DNA of 39,844 nucleotides from Candidatus Heritagella gallinarum (GTDB lineage: Bacteria > Bacillota > Clostridia > Oscillospirales > Acutalibacteraceae). Both the position numbers and the translations under genes were made by a program. The notes below the pieces were generated by a model. The model was not told the origin of the DNA, searched no databases, and saw nothing but the letters and a program-made list of their open reading frames with translations. The stretch lies in assembly GCA_904394685.1 (NCBI GenBank), contig CAJFNK010000057.1, forward strand, positions 1 through 39,844, in the 5' to 3' direction. Below, piece by piece: positions 26,887-35,221 of this stretch; the stretch's first letter is position 1, and each line of letters opens with the position of its first letter.

Positions 26887-29123
26887 GCTTCTCCCTCCAC
26901 TGATACAACTGCATCCGACAGCAGAAAATGCAGCAACCCGGAATACCGTCGGGTTTTCCGGTCATTTGCCACCATCGCCCGAATCGTGCGCTCCTCACCT
27001 GTTAATATGAGCAGGTTTTTCGCACGGGTAACGGCTGTATACAAAAGGTTCCGGTATTGCAGCTGTGCAGGCCCCGGAAACATGGGCATCACCACCGCCG
27101 GGAACTCGTTTCCCTGGCTTTTATGTACGGTTGCCGCATAGGAAAGCTCCAGCTCCGAAGCATGATCCATATCATACAGCACCATTTTGTCATCAATAGC
27201 AACGGTAATCGCCCCAGCTGCTTTGTCAATCTCCACCAGGATTCCCACGTCCCCGTTAAAGACGCCCTCCCCGGTAGTTCCATCGCTCCGGCTCCACGGA
27301 AGATTATAGTTATTTTTCACCTGCATGACCTTATCCCCTACCCGAAGGAGATTCCCGTTGATATTGACCTGGGCTTTCCGCTCGTCCGGCGGGTTTAGCG
27401 CTGCCTGTAACCGCCGGTTCAGCTCTACCGTTCCCAGCTCGCCTTTCCGGCTGGGGCAAAGCACCTGGATATCCTGAAATGACGAATACCCATAGCTGGC
27501 AGGAAGTCGGCGCACACATAAATCCACAATGGTTTCGGCGATGGTTTCGGCACGGCGCAACGGCAGAAAAAAGAAATCATGGGTCTTATCCGAGATCACC
27601 GGCATTTCCCCGCCCACAATCCGATGGGCGTTTGTCACAATCAGGCTTTCCATAGACTGCCGGAAAATTTCCCGCAGCTGCACGGTTGGGAACAGGCCGG
27701 AAGCGATCAGGTCGCCCAGAATATTCCCCGCCCCTACCGAGGGAAGCTGGTCACAGTCCCCCACCAACACCAGACGGCAGCCCAGCGGGAGCGCCCGCAG
27801 AATCCCCTCGAACAAAGGGGCGTCTACCATCGAAAGCTCGTCCACCACCACAGCGTCACATTCCAGCGGGTTGCGCTCGTTGCGGCTGAACACAGGATGA
27901 TCGGATTCATCCCACTCCACCTGGAGCAGCCGATGGATGGTTTTGGCTTCTTCGCCGGTCAGTTCGGACATGCGCTTGGCGGCACGCCCTGTGGGAGCCG
28001 CCAGCAAAACGGTTTCCCCTTTGGTTTTGAGAATCTGGATAATCCCGTTGAGCGTGGTGGTTTTTCCGGTGCCGGGGCCGCCGGTCAAAATCAGGAAGCC
28101 CTTTTCCAATGCCTGGGTAATGGCCTCCTTTTGCTCTGGCGCATAGTGGATTTGTGAACGAATCTCCACTTCTTTAATGGCTCCTGAAATACCCACGATG
28201 GACTGGGGCGGATAGCGAAGCATCATTTTAAGCCGGTCGGCGCTGTACGTTTCTGACTGGTGATACCGTGGCAGAAAAATAAAATCACGCTGCCCAAAAG
28301 ATTCCGTATGGATATCAAAGGTATCCTCCATACTTCGCAGAATCCCGCCCACGATCTCCGGCTCAACCTCCAACATTCTGGCCGCCACCTGTATCAGACG
28401 GTCACGGGGAAGGCAGGTATGCCCGTTATCGGCGTTATGACGTAGCACATAGAGAATCCCCGCCCGAACCCGGCCGTTATCCTCCTGCGGCATTTGCAGG
28501 CTGGCGGCGATACTGTCTACACGGGCAAAATCGATTCCCAGCTCCTCGTCGCAAAGGCAAAACGGATCCTGCCGGATACAATCCTCTGCATAAGCACCGT
28601 ATCGCTTCCAGATACGCACTGTTTCTTCGGGCGTTATCCCGTATTTTCCCAGCCGAACCATCACATCCTTAATCCCGTTGGTCTGCTGGAAATCCTGTGA
28701 AATCTGCAAGGCTTTCTTTTTGGTAACGCCCTTTACCTGTGCCAGGCGCTCCGGGTCCTTTTCGATGACATCCAGAGAATCCTCGCCAAAGGTTTCCACA
28801 ATCCGTGCAGCTGTTGCGGCGCCCACCCCTTTTACTGCTCCCGAAGAAAGATATTTCAAAATTGCGGCAGCCGTTGCGGGGCGGGAGCGTTCACAGGCCT
28901 CTGCCTTAAATTGCGGGCCAAAGCTGGGGTGACTGGACCAGACACCCACCACCTTTAGTTCCTCGCCTGCGCTCACGAAAGGCATATTTCCCACCACAGT
29001 GACCAGTTCCTCGCCGTTATTCAGTTCCAGAACCGTATATTGATTTTTTTCGTTGCGAAAAATAATCCGTTCCACACTGCCGCTCATCTCATACAGGGTG
29101 GCATTTTCCCTTCCGTCCGCCAT
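26883..29123 (-). CDS. recD2: RecD2-type ATP-dependent DNA helicase
   Basis: The 746-residue protein is an SF1 5'-3' helicase of the RecD2 class, not part of RecBCD. After an N-terminal OB-like region come tandem helix-hairpin-helix motifs (about 90-190, e.g. AVKGVGAATAARIVETFG). Then come Walker A LTGGPGTGKTTT (about 346-357), Walker B AVVVDELSMVD, and a C-terminal domain ending in the UvrD-like motif YAATVHKSQGNEF. It acts in DNA repair and replication-fork processing. The ATG at 29123 is preceded by GGAGG; six further upstream codons are in frame. Its promoter is at 29200-29228. Confidence 0.96.
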   Translation of the reverse strand: MADGRENATLYEMSGSVERIIFRNEKNQYTVLELNNGEELVTVVGNMPFVSAGEELKVVGVWSSHPSFGPQFKAEACERSRPATAAAILKYLSSGAVKGVGAATAARIVETFGEDSLDVIEKDPERLAQVKGVTKKKALQISQDFQQTNGIKDVMVRLGKYGITPEETVRIWKRYGAYAEDCIRQDPFCLCDEELGIDFARVDSIAASLQMPQEDNGRVRAGILYVLRHNADNGHTCLPRDRLIQVAARMLEVEPEIVGGILRSMEDTFDIHTESFGQRDFIFLPRYHQSETYSADRLKMMLRYPPQSIVGISGAIKEVEIRSQIHYAPEQKEAITQALEKGFLILTGGPGTGKTTTLNGIIQILKTKGETVLLAAPTGRAAKRMSELTGEEAKTIHRLLQVEWDESDHPVFSRNERNPLECDAVVVDELSMVDAPLFEGILRALPLGCRLVLVGDCDQLPSVGAGNILGDLIASGLFPTVQLREIFRQSMESLIVTNAHRIVGGEMPVISDKTHDFFFLPLRRAETIAETIVDLCVRRLPASYGYSSFQDIQVLCPSRKGELGTVELNRRLQAALNPPDERKAQVNINGNLLRVGDKVMQVKNNYNLPWSRSDGTTGEGVFNGDVGILVEIDKAAGAITVAIDDKMVLYDMDHASELELSYAATVHKSQGNEFPAVVMPMFPGPAQLQYRNLLYTAVTRAKNLLILTGEERTIRAMVANDRKTRRYSGLLHFLLSDAVVSVEGEA

Positions 29124-29199
29124 GTTGATTCCTCCGAGCAACGGGCGGGACGGCTTTTCCCCACACGGAAACTGCCTCCCCGCCCGGTTATACTCTTAC

Positions 29200-29228
29200 A
29201 GTATAATACATTTTCCGGAAGATTTCAA
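29200..29228 (-). promoter_or_regulatory. recD2-comF-methyltransferase promoter
   Basis: On the minus strand TTGAAA (29223-29228) and TATACT (29200-29205) are 17 bases apart. The start would be near 29193, leaving a 70-base GC-rich leader before recD2. Confidence 0.8.
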
Positions 29229-29249
29229 ACCTATGTTTGGATTTTACCC

Positions 29250-29579
29250 CTAAAACTGCCCCTCCAATTCACCGGGCGTACAAATTTCCAAAAAAGGGAT
29301 TTCCCGTTTCAAATACTCGCAAATCTCCCTGGTTTCTTCATCCATCCCGCCATCCACGCAGATCAGCCTTCGAGCCTTTTTTCCCGGCATCCACTGAATC
29401 TGTTCGGCCGCTTCCCGAAGCAGATATTCTGCCTGCGGCATATGTCCAGAAAGTGTGACGACAATATCCCGCTCCAAGGGGTCATCCGGTTTCAGCAGCC
29501 AGAACACCACCATCCTGCAAGACGATATCACACCGATCAGCAAAAAGAAAACCAGAAAGATTCTTCCAATCCATTCCAT
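29250..29579 (-). CDS. Small membrane-anchored protein of unknown function
   Basis: The 109-residue ORF has one N-terminal hydrophobic segment (about residues 5-30, IFLVFFLLIGVISSCRMVVFWLL) followed by a roughly 75-residue charged cytoplasmic-type domain. I do not recognise a family. GC content and codon use match the chromosomal genes around it, and AGGGGGGA precedes the ATG, so it is likely real. It ends 22 bases before the recD2 promoter and is separated from the lipoprotein gene upstream by a terminator. No function is proposed. Confidence 0.65.
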   Translation of the reverse strand: MEWIGRIFLVFFLLIGVISSCRMVVFWLLKPDDPLERDIVVTLSGHMPQAEYLLREAAEQIQWMPGKKARRLICVDGGMDEETREICEYLKREIPFLEICTPGELEGQF

Positions 29580-29700
29580 CAGCGTCCCCCCTATCTTTTT
29601 TCCATACTATGCTGCTTACAGCAATTTTGACAGCATGGTAGAAAAAGTGATTGAGGGGGATTTAGGAACAAAGCCAGTGCAGAATCATACTGCTGCATAT

Positions 29701-29734
29701 AAGCAAAAAGCACCTCAAAGGGTGCCTTTTGCTT
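29701..29734 (-). terminator. Terminator after the lipoprotein gene
   Basis: On the minus strand AAGCAAAAGGCACC pairs with GGTGCTTTTTGCTT across a short loop, giving an A/T-flanked stem typical of an intrinsic terminator, 27 bases after the stop at 29761. The complement is nearly symmetrical, so it may also act on the plus strand. Confidence 0.75.
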
Positions 29735-29760
29735 TAGTTCATAATATAGCTTATAAATCA

Positions 29761-30339
29761 TCAGGACATAGCATCGGACAGAGAACATGCTATCACAGTA
29801 TCATTTTCACTGGTAAATGATACACCATACAATCCAATATCTTCGGAACCGCCAGTAAGTTCCCCTATGGATTTATTTGGGTCAACCATTTCATATTGTC
29901 CGTCTGCATAACGAAAAGCATAGAAATAGGAAATGTTATCATCAGAATCACTCTGGGAATAAAGATCTCCCAGCTTTTCTTTCATAGAAGCAACGCTGTC
30001 ACCTTTTGAAATCCCTAAACTGGTTTCAAAATCAAGATCTTTCAGACCAACAAAAATGTGCGTCACTTTGTAGGGGCTTTCTGCTTTATAATCAACACAA
30101 AGCCAATAATCTAAATCCCAATAATCAGAAATTTCACCATACTCTTCTTTGGTTTCAGTCGGTTCTTTCCCCATAACTTTCCGTACTGCTTCCTGATCCA
30201 TCTCCATGTTTAAGGTTTTCCCACCATCAAATGTAATCCCCAGTGTATCAAAGGTGTGGTTCTTATCAGAATTGTGGCATCCAGACAGAGAAAAAAGCAA
30301 CAAAACACAGGACAATATCATACTAATCGTTTTTCTCAC
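29761..30339 (-). CDS. Putative lipoprotein of unknown function
   Basis: The 192-residue product has a lipoprotein signal peptide: MRK, a hydrophobic stretch and lipobox LSGC with the lipidated cysteine at residue 21. The mature part is acidic and Asp/Ser/Tyr-rich with no recognised domain. The start is GTG at 30339, with AAGGAG 9 bases before it and a strong promoter just upstream. The gene is clearly more A/T-rich than its neighbours recD2 and clpB and is flanked by its own promoter and terminators, which suggests a separately acquired single-gene unit. It is probably anchored on the outer face of the cell membrane. Confidence 0.85.
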   Translation of the reverse strand: MRKTISMILSCVLLLFSLSGCHNSDKNHTFDTLGITFDGGKTLNMEMDQEAVRKVMGKEPTETKEEYGEISDYWDLDYWLCVDYKAESPYKVTHIFVGLKDLDFETSLGISKGDSVASMKEKLGDLYSQSDSDDNISYFYAFRYADGQYEMVDPNKSIGELTGGSEDIGLYGVSFTSENDTVIACSLSDAMS

Positions 30340-30360
30340 AAAATCACACTCCTTTTTTAC

Positions 30361-30389
30361 AGTATATCATAACATCTAAAATTTGTAAA
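30361..30389 (-). promoter_or_regulatory. Promoter of the lipoprotein gene
   Basis: On the minus strand TTTACA (30384-30389) and TATACT (30361-30366) are spaced by 17 bases, with TGA before the -10 (extended -10). It lies 22 bases before the GTG start. Confidence 0.85.
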
Positions 30390-30431
30390 CCCACAAAGCT
30401 GTTTTACTAAAAACTAAACATTCGCAAAGTA

Positions 30432-30470
30432 AAAGGCGCATGGTATAAACGTCATACACCATACGCCTTT
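30432..30470 (-). terminator. Terminator after clpB
   Basis: AAAGGCGCATGGT (30432-30444) pairs with ACCATACGCCTTT (30458-30470) with one mismatch. On the minus strand the stem is followed by TACTTTG and lies 15 bases after the clpB stop. Confidence 0.8.
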
Positions 30471-30484
30471 GATTCATTTTAAAA

Positions 30485-33106
30485 TTATACCGTTTTCAGG
30501 GGAAGCCGGTAGCTGACTTTCAGTTCATCGTTTACAGCGTCAACCGTCAGGATGCTGCCGGGAAGCAGATCGCTGCCCAAAATGGTTTTGGCGATGAGCG
30601 TTTCCACCGTGCGCTGGATAAAGCGCTTGAGTGGACGGGCGCCGTATACCGGGTCATAGCCGTTATCAATAATATACGCCTTGGCAGCCTCTGTCACTTC
30701 GCAAGAGAGCTGCTTATCGGCCAGACGGCGGTTCAAATCCTCAATCTGCAAATCTGCGATATGAATGATGTTGTCCCTCGTCAGCGGCTTATAGAACACG
30801 ATCTCGTCCAGACGGTTCAAAAACTCCGGACGGAAGCTGTGTTTCAGCAGGTCTTCCACCTGGTTTCGAGCCTCTTGCGTGATATTGCCGTTTTCGTCGA
30901 TGCCTTCCAGCAGATACTGGGAACCGAGGTTGGAGGTCAGGATGATGATGGTATTCTTAAAGTCCACGGTGCGGCCCTGCGAGTCGGTGATGCGCCCGTC
31001 ATCCAATACCTGCAACAGGATATTGAACACATCGGGATGGGCTTTTTCCACCTCGTCGAACAGCACCACAGAATACGGCTTGCGGCGCACAGCTTCGGTG
31101 AGCTGGCCGCCCTCCTCATAGCCGACATATCCGGGAGGCGCTCCGATCAGGCGGGACACGGAGAATTTCTCCATATATTCCGTCATATCGATTCGAACGA
31201 TGTTCTTTTCGTCATCGAACAGGTTGGCGGCCAGCGCCTTTGCCAGCTCGGTTTTACCAACGCCGGTGGGGCCAAGGAACAGGAAGGAACCGATGGGGCG
31301 ATTGGGATTCTGGATACCGGCACGGCTGCGGAGAATGGCCTCCGTCACCTTGGTAACAGCCTCATCCTGCCCGATCACACGCTGGTGAAGGATGTCTTCC
31401 AGATGCAGCAGCTTCTCCCGCTCCCCTTCCATCAGGCGGGAAACCGGGATGCCTGTCCAGCGCTCCACAATCCGGGCGATCTCCTCGTCCGTCACCTTAT
31501 CCCGGAGCAGGCTAGTCTGGCGCTGGCCGTTTTCGGCCTTGGCTTCTTCTTCTGCCAGCTCTTTTTGCAGCTGCGGCAGGCGGCCATATTTCAACTCGGC
31601 GGCCTTGTTCAAATCATACTGCTCCTGTGCCCGCTCGATTTCAGTGTTCAGGGCTTCCAGTTCTTCACGGAGCTTTTGCACCTTGCCGATAGAGTTCTTT
31701 TCGTTCTCCCATTTGGCTTTGAGAGAGTTGAACTCTGCCCGCATCTCGGCCAGCTCCTTCTGGATTTCGGCCAGATGCTCCTTGGAGAGAGTATCGCTTT
31801 CCTTCTTCAGGGCGGCTTCCTCAATCTCGTGCTGGATAATTTTCCGCTGAATCACGTCCAGCTCGGTGGGCATGGAGTCGATCTCGGTGCGGATAGTAGC
31901 ACAGGCTTCGTCCACCAGGTCGATAGCCTTATCCGGCAGGAATCTATCGGAAATATACCGGTCGGAAAGGGTGGCGGCGGCGATAATGGCGTTATCGGTG
32001 ATTTTAACGCCGTGATATACCTCGTACCGCTCTTTCAGGCCACGAAGGATAGCGATGGTATCTTCTACGCTTGGCTCGTTCACCAGCACCGGCTGGAAAC
32101 GGCGTTCCAGTGCGGCATCCTTTTCGATATACTGGCGGTACTCATCCAGCGTGGTTGCGCCGATACAGTGCAGCTCACCTCTGGCCAGCATAGGTTTGAG
32201 CAGGTTGCCGGCATCCATGGAGCCTTCGGTTTTCCCTGCACCCACAATGGTGTGCAGCTCATCAATAAAGAGGATGATTTTGCCTTCGCTCTTTTTTACT
32301 TCATTCAGGACAGATTTGAGCCGTTCTTCAAACTCGCCACGGAACTTGGCGCCTGCAATCAGGGCGCCCATATCCAGCGAGAAAATGGTCTTGTCCTGCA
32401 ACGTGTTGGGAACATCTCCCCGGACGATCCGCTGCGCCAGCCCTTCGGCGATAGCGGTTTTACCGACGCCTGGTTCACCAATCAGCACCGGGTTATTCTT
32501 GCTCTTACGGGAAAGAATCCGAATCACGTTTCGGATTTCGTCGTCACGGCCGATCACCGGGTCCATTTTTTTGCTTCTGGCCCGCTCCACCAGGTCGGTG
32601 CCATAGCGTTTCAGGGCGTCATAGGTGGCCTCCGGGCTGTCGCTGGTCACACGGGTGTTGCCACGAACCGATACCAGCACATTCAAAAAGTTGTTCTTAT
32701 CGATGCCAAAGGTCTTAAAGAGCTGTGTAAGGTTCTGGTTGGGATGTTCCAGCAGCGAAAGGAACAGATGCTCCACCGAAACATAATCGTCCTTCATGGT
32801 GTCGGCGGTCTTTTCAGCGGCATTGAGCACCTGGTCAACATCGCTGGAAACATAAATTTTGCCAGCCTCCCGGCCGGGGCCGGAAACGTGCGGGAACTTG
32901 TCCAGCAGTTTTTCGGCTTCTTTGGTCAGAGCCTCTATATTGCAGTTCATCTTCAGCAGGAGCTGGGGGATCAGTCCGTCTTCCTGCGTGAGCAGGGCGT
33001 AAAAGAGATGTTCTTCCTCCAGCTGCATATTCTGGCGTTCAATGGTCAGCTGCTGTGCCGACTGGAGCGCCTCTAAAGATTTTTGCGTAAATTTCTGTGC
33101 GTTCAT
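30485..33106 (-). CDS. clpB: ClpB disaggregase (Hsp100)
   Basis: The 873-residue protein is a full ClpB: an N-terminal double-repeat domain (from [14 protein letters not shown]), a first AAA+ module with Walker [10 protein letters not shown] near residue 206, a long middle coiled coil (about 400-525), and a second AAA+ module with Walker [10 protein letters not shown] near 605. With DnaK it pulls apart protein aggregates after heat stress. A strong AAGGAGGGG precedes the ATG. A perfect CIRCE operator lies 112 bases upstream, so expression is expected to be repressed by HrcA. A terminator follows the gene. Confidence 0.98.
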   Translation of the reverse strand: MNAQKFTQKSLEALQSAQQLTIERQNMQLEEEHLFYALLTQEDGLIPQLLLKMNCNIEALTKEAEKLLDKFPHVSGPGREAGKIYVSSDVDQVLNAAEKTADTMKDDYVSVEHLFLSLLEHPNQNLTQLFKTFGIDKNNFLNVLVSVRGNTRVTSDSPEATYDALKRYGTDLVERARSKKMDPVIGRDDEIRNVIRILSRKSKNNPVLIGEPGVGKTAIAEGLAQRIVRGDVPNTLQDKTIFSLDMGALIAGAKFRGEFEERLKSVLNEVKKSEGKIILFIDELHTIVGAGKTEGSMDAGNLLKPMLARGELHCIGATTLDEYRQYIEKDAALERRFQPVLVNEPSVEDTIAILRGLKERYEVYHGVKITDNAIIAAATLSDRYISDRFLPDKAIDLVDEACATIRTEIDSMPTELDVIQRKIIQHEIEEAALKKESDTLSKEHLAEIQKELAEMRAEFNSLKAKWENEKNSIGKVQKLREELEALNTEIERAQEQYDLNKAAELKYGRLPQLQKELAEEEAKAENGQRQTSLLRDKVTDEEIARIVERWTGIPVSRLMEGEREKLLHLEDILHQRVIGQDEAVTKVTEAILRSRAGIQNPNRPIGSFLFLGPTGVGKTELAKALAANLFDDEKNIVRIDMTEYMEKFSVSRLIGAPPGYVGYEEGGQLTEAVRRKPYSVVLFDEVEKAHPDVFNILLQVLDDGRITDSQGRTVDFKNTIIILTSNLGSQYLLEGIDENGNITQEARNQVEDLLKHSFRPEFLNRLDEIVFYKPLTRDNIIHIADLQIEDLNRRLADKQLSCEVTEAAKAYIIDNGYDPVYGARPLKRFIQRTVETLIAKTILGSDLLPGSILTVDAVNDELKVSYRLPLKTV

Positions 33107-33217
33107 AATAACCCCTCCTTAACAGTGGTTATCCTTGAGAGTCGTTATAAGGACTGTTTGTATGATACCTTCTAATTATGACTGATTTATGAACTCACAA
33201 CGGACAATTTGTAAATT

Positions 33218-33244
33218 TTAGCACTCTTTAGCTTAGAGTGCTAA
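33218..33244. promoter_or_regulatory. CIRCE operator (HrcA binding site)
   Basis: The sequence TTAGCACTC-N9-GAGTGCTAA is an exact match to the CIRCE consensus, the site of the heat-shock repressor HrcA. It sits 112 bases before clpB. A minus-strand -35-like TTTACA (33210-33215) directly follows it, with a weak CATAAA -10 18 bases further on. On the plus strand it ends 11 bases before the promoter of the EamA transporter gene, so a bound repressor could affect both genes. Confidence 0.95.
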
Positions 33245-33255
33245 AAATATATTTC

Positions 33256-33283
33256 TTGCATTTTGTCTGCGGTTTGCTATACT
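33256..33283 (+). promoter_or_regulatory. Promoter of the EamA transporter gene
   Basis: TTGCAT (33256-33261) and TATACT (33278-33283) are separated by 16 bases. The start would be near 33290, with a leader of about 80 bases. CIRCE lies immediately upstream of the -35. Confidence 0.75.
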
Positions 33284-33372
33284 AAAATACAGACTGCCAA
33301 AACGAAAAATCACATTCTAAACCGATAAAAGCCTATAAATCTTGCGGGAACAGCCCCGCCACGGAGGGAATC

Positions 33373-34326
33373 ATGAAAGAAAATACCGCATTGACAAAAG
33401 GCAAAAACGTATTCCTGCTGGCCATGCTCAGCTGCTTTTTGTGGGGCAGCGCTACACCCGCCATCAAAATTGGATATGGGATGTTCTCCATTGACAGCAC
33501 CGACACCGCCAGTATCATCCTCTTTGCTGGAGTACGCTTTTTTCTGGCAGGAATCCTGGTTGTCCTGTTTCAAAGCCTGCTGCGTAAACGCTTTCTCGCC
33601 CCGCAAAAAGAGGCTCTCCCCTCTATCTTTGCCCTTTCACTGGCGCAAACAGCGGTGCAATACCTGTTCTTTTATATCGGCCTTGCCCACACCACTGGGG
33701 TACACGGCACCATCATATCCGGAACCGGAGGGTTTATCTCCATCCTCATGGCCAGCCTACTGTTTCATTATGAGAAACTGACGCCCGCCAAACTGCTGGG
33801 GTGTATTGCCGGATTTGCAGGCATCCTGATTATGAATCTTTCCGGCCAGGAAGCCGGGAGCCTGTTTGATGTTTCCTTTTTGGGAGAAGGCTTTGTGTTC
33901 CTTTCTCAAATCTCCTATGCGGTTTCCGGTATTCTGATTAAGAAGTTCTCCACCCGTTTTGACGTGGTGATGCTCAGCGGCTGGCAGTTTACTTTGGGCG
34001 GCCTGCTGATGATCGCAGCAGGATTCATCGGGGGCGGGCACATCGCCCTTCCCACAGGCTGGCAGCCCTATCTGCTGCTCGTCTATATGGGGCTGATCTC
34101 CGCCGTAGCCTATTCGGTGTGGGGGCTGCTGCTCCAACACAACCCCATCAGCCGGGTGAGCATCTATACCTTTTTAACGCCCCTGTTCGGCGTGCTGCTT
34201 TCGGCGGTGTTTCTGGGAGAATGGGAACAGGCGGCTTCTCTCAAAACGCTGGCGGCGCTGGCGTTGGTGTGCGGCGGCATCTATGTGGTCAACCGCAAGC
34301 AATCGCAGGAAGCTCAAAAGGATTGA
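33373..34326 (+). CDS. DMT superfamily transporter, EamA family
   Basis: The 317-residue protein consists of two EamA repeats with about ten hydrophobic segments in all. The first repeat starts near LLAMLSCFLWGSATPAIKIG and the second near VFLSQISYAVSGILIKKF, both with the family's small-residue and tryptophan pattern. These proteins are drug/metabolite exporters of the cell membrane; the substrate is not predictable. GGAGGGA precedes the ATG. It is divergent from clpB across the CIRCE element and ends before a bidirectional terminator. Confidence 0.9.
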   Translation: MKENTALTKGKNVFLLAMLSCFLWGSATPAIKIGYGMFSIDSTDTASIILFAGVRFFLAGILVVLFQSLLRKRFLAPQKEALPSIFALSLAQTAVQYLFFYIGLAHTTGVHGTIISGTGGFISILMASLLFHYEKLTPAKLLGCIAGFAGILIMNLSGQEAGSLFDVSFLGEGFVFLSQISYAVSGILIKKFSTRFDVVMLSGWQFTLGGLLMIAAGFIGGGHIALPTGWQPYLLLVYMGLISAVAYSVWGLLLQHNPISRVSIYTFLTPLFGVLLSAVFLGEWEQAASLKTLAALALVCGGIYVVNRKQSQEAQKD

Positions 34327-34399
34327 CATTTGCAATATATACACAGGCACAAATTCACAATATATAAAGTATCTCCAGAATAAGCACAACTTTTCCATA

Positions 34400-34446
34400 A
34401 AAAAGCTCCGGCGCAGACCCATAATGGGAATCCGTCGGAGCTTTTA
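34400..34446. terminator. Bidirectional terminator between convergent genes
   Basis: AAAAGCTCCGGCG and the later CGTCGGAGCTTTT form a long imperfect stem with an inner CCCA-TAA-TGGG hairpin. It is followed by TATTAT on the plus strand and by TTTTTTATGG on the minus strand, so it can stop transcription from both the EamA gene and the convergent cysteine-rich gene. Confidence 0.85.
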
Positions 34447-34495
34447 TTATCAGGGATCATCCCCGAAAATCGGGGCTTAGCCTGCTATCGGCCAT

Positions 34496-35191
34496 TCAGC
34501 TGCGGTCATTGTATCCACAGCCGCAATCCCCTGCTTTGGGCGGGAAAAATTCATCCGTGGGGAATTCGATCCGGCGGAACAGCTCACAGGGGTTATCCGA
34601 AGAAGTTTCACATTCTTTCTCAGGGACACAGAAGTCATAGGCGGGAATCAGCATCTGCACATTGCGGACGATCTGCACGATGATGAACAGGCCAATCGTG
34701 GCATAAATCACCCGGTCACAGGGGCTGGTTTCAAACTCTCCGCCATAACGGTTGCAGATGCACTCCGGAATCCGGCAGCAAGGCTCGCAGCAATGGTGTC
34801 CGCCTTCGCAGATTCGAGCGGAGAGCGCAATGGGCTGCGCCACCTGAACCGTTGCTTTGGGCAGCACTTTGCAGCCGGTGTTGTCGATATCCTCCGTAGA
34901 GCCATCCGACGTAAACATTTTTACGTTTCCTTCACTGCCGTACAGAATCACCTTTTTGGTGAAGATGGAAATGCCATGTACTGCAATGGGGCCAGAGGCC
35001 GGAGCCCGGAACAGATCCAGCGACACATCAAAGAAGAAGGTCATGTCAACGGAATAGAATCCCTTGTTAAAGGGAACTGGTTGCAGATCCAGATAAACAG
35101 TCAGCACCTCCACATCACGGATGCGGACATTCGTTGCACAGTTGACCAGTTCCTGCTGTGCCTTGGGGAACAGCACCCGAAGATCTTCCAA
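34496..35191 (-). CDS. Cysteine-rich protein of unknown function, probably 5'-truncated by the prophage
   Basis: The 231-residue reading frame starts at a TTG (35191) with no ribosome binding site. The same frame is open 9 more codons upstream to the stop codon of the recombinase gene at 35219. The product opens with LFPKAQQELVNCATNVRIRD and a beta-rich region (about 20-125). A cysteine-dense segment follows (about 126-152, with CC-x2-CC and C-x-C patterns), then one hydrophobic helix (about 163-182) and a tail ending GCGCGY-like (GDCGCGYNDRS). There are 15 cysteines. I do not recognise the family with certainty; the Cys-rich composition would fit a spore-coat or envelope protein, which is only an inference. 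The most likely reading is that its native start was displaced by the element to the right. Confidence 0.7.
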   Translation of the reverse strand: MEDLRVLFPKAQQELVNCATNVRIRDVEVLTVYLDLQPVPFNKGFYSVDMTFFFDVSLDLFRAPASGPIAVHGISIFTKKVILYGSEGNVKMFTSDGSTEDIDNTGCKVLPKATVQVAQPIALSARICEGGHHCCEPCCRIPECICNRYGGEFETSPCDRVIYATIGLFIIVQIVRNVQMLIPAYDFCVPEKECETSSDNPCELFRRIEFPTDEFFPPKAGDCGCGYNDRS

Positions 35192-35221
35192 GCAGTCTTT
35201 ATCATAAGAGTGTTCATCCTA
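35192..35221 (-). other. Candidate left attachment-site region (attL)
   Basis: The recombinase TAG (35219-35221) is followed, in the same frame on the minus strand, by codons for DEHSYDKDC that run into the cysteine-rich ORF. The boundary between element and chromosome should lie in or near this stretch, because large serine recombinase genes usually lie next to their attachment site and the ORF loses its start here. The exact core cannot be set without the other end of the element. Confidence 0.45.

Noticed and set aside
29591-29788. 65-codon minus-strand ORF between the lipoprotein and membrane-protein genes
   Set aside because: It runs through the intrinsic terminator at 29701-29734 and has no ribosome binding site; judged chance.
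30761-33076. 771-codon plus-strand open frame opposite clpB
   Set aside because: It is antisense to a perfectly conserved ClpB. The translation is low-complexity-like with no domain, and no ribosome binding site precedes it. Long antisense frames are common opposite GC-biased third codon positions.
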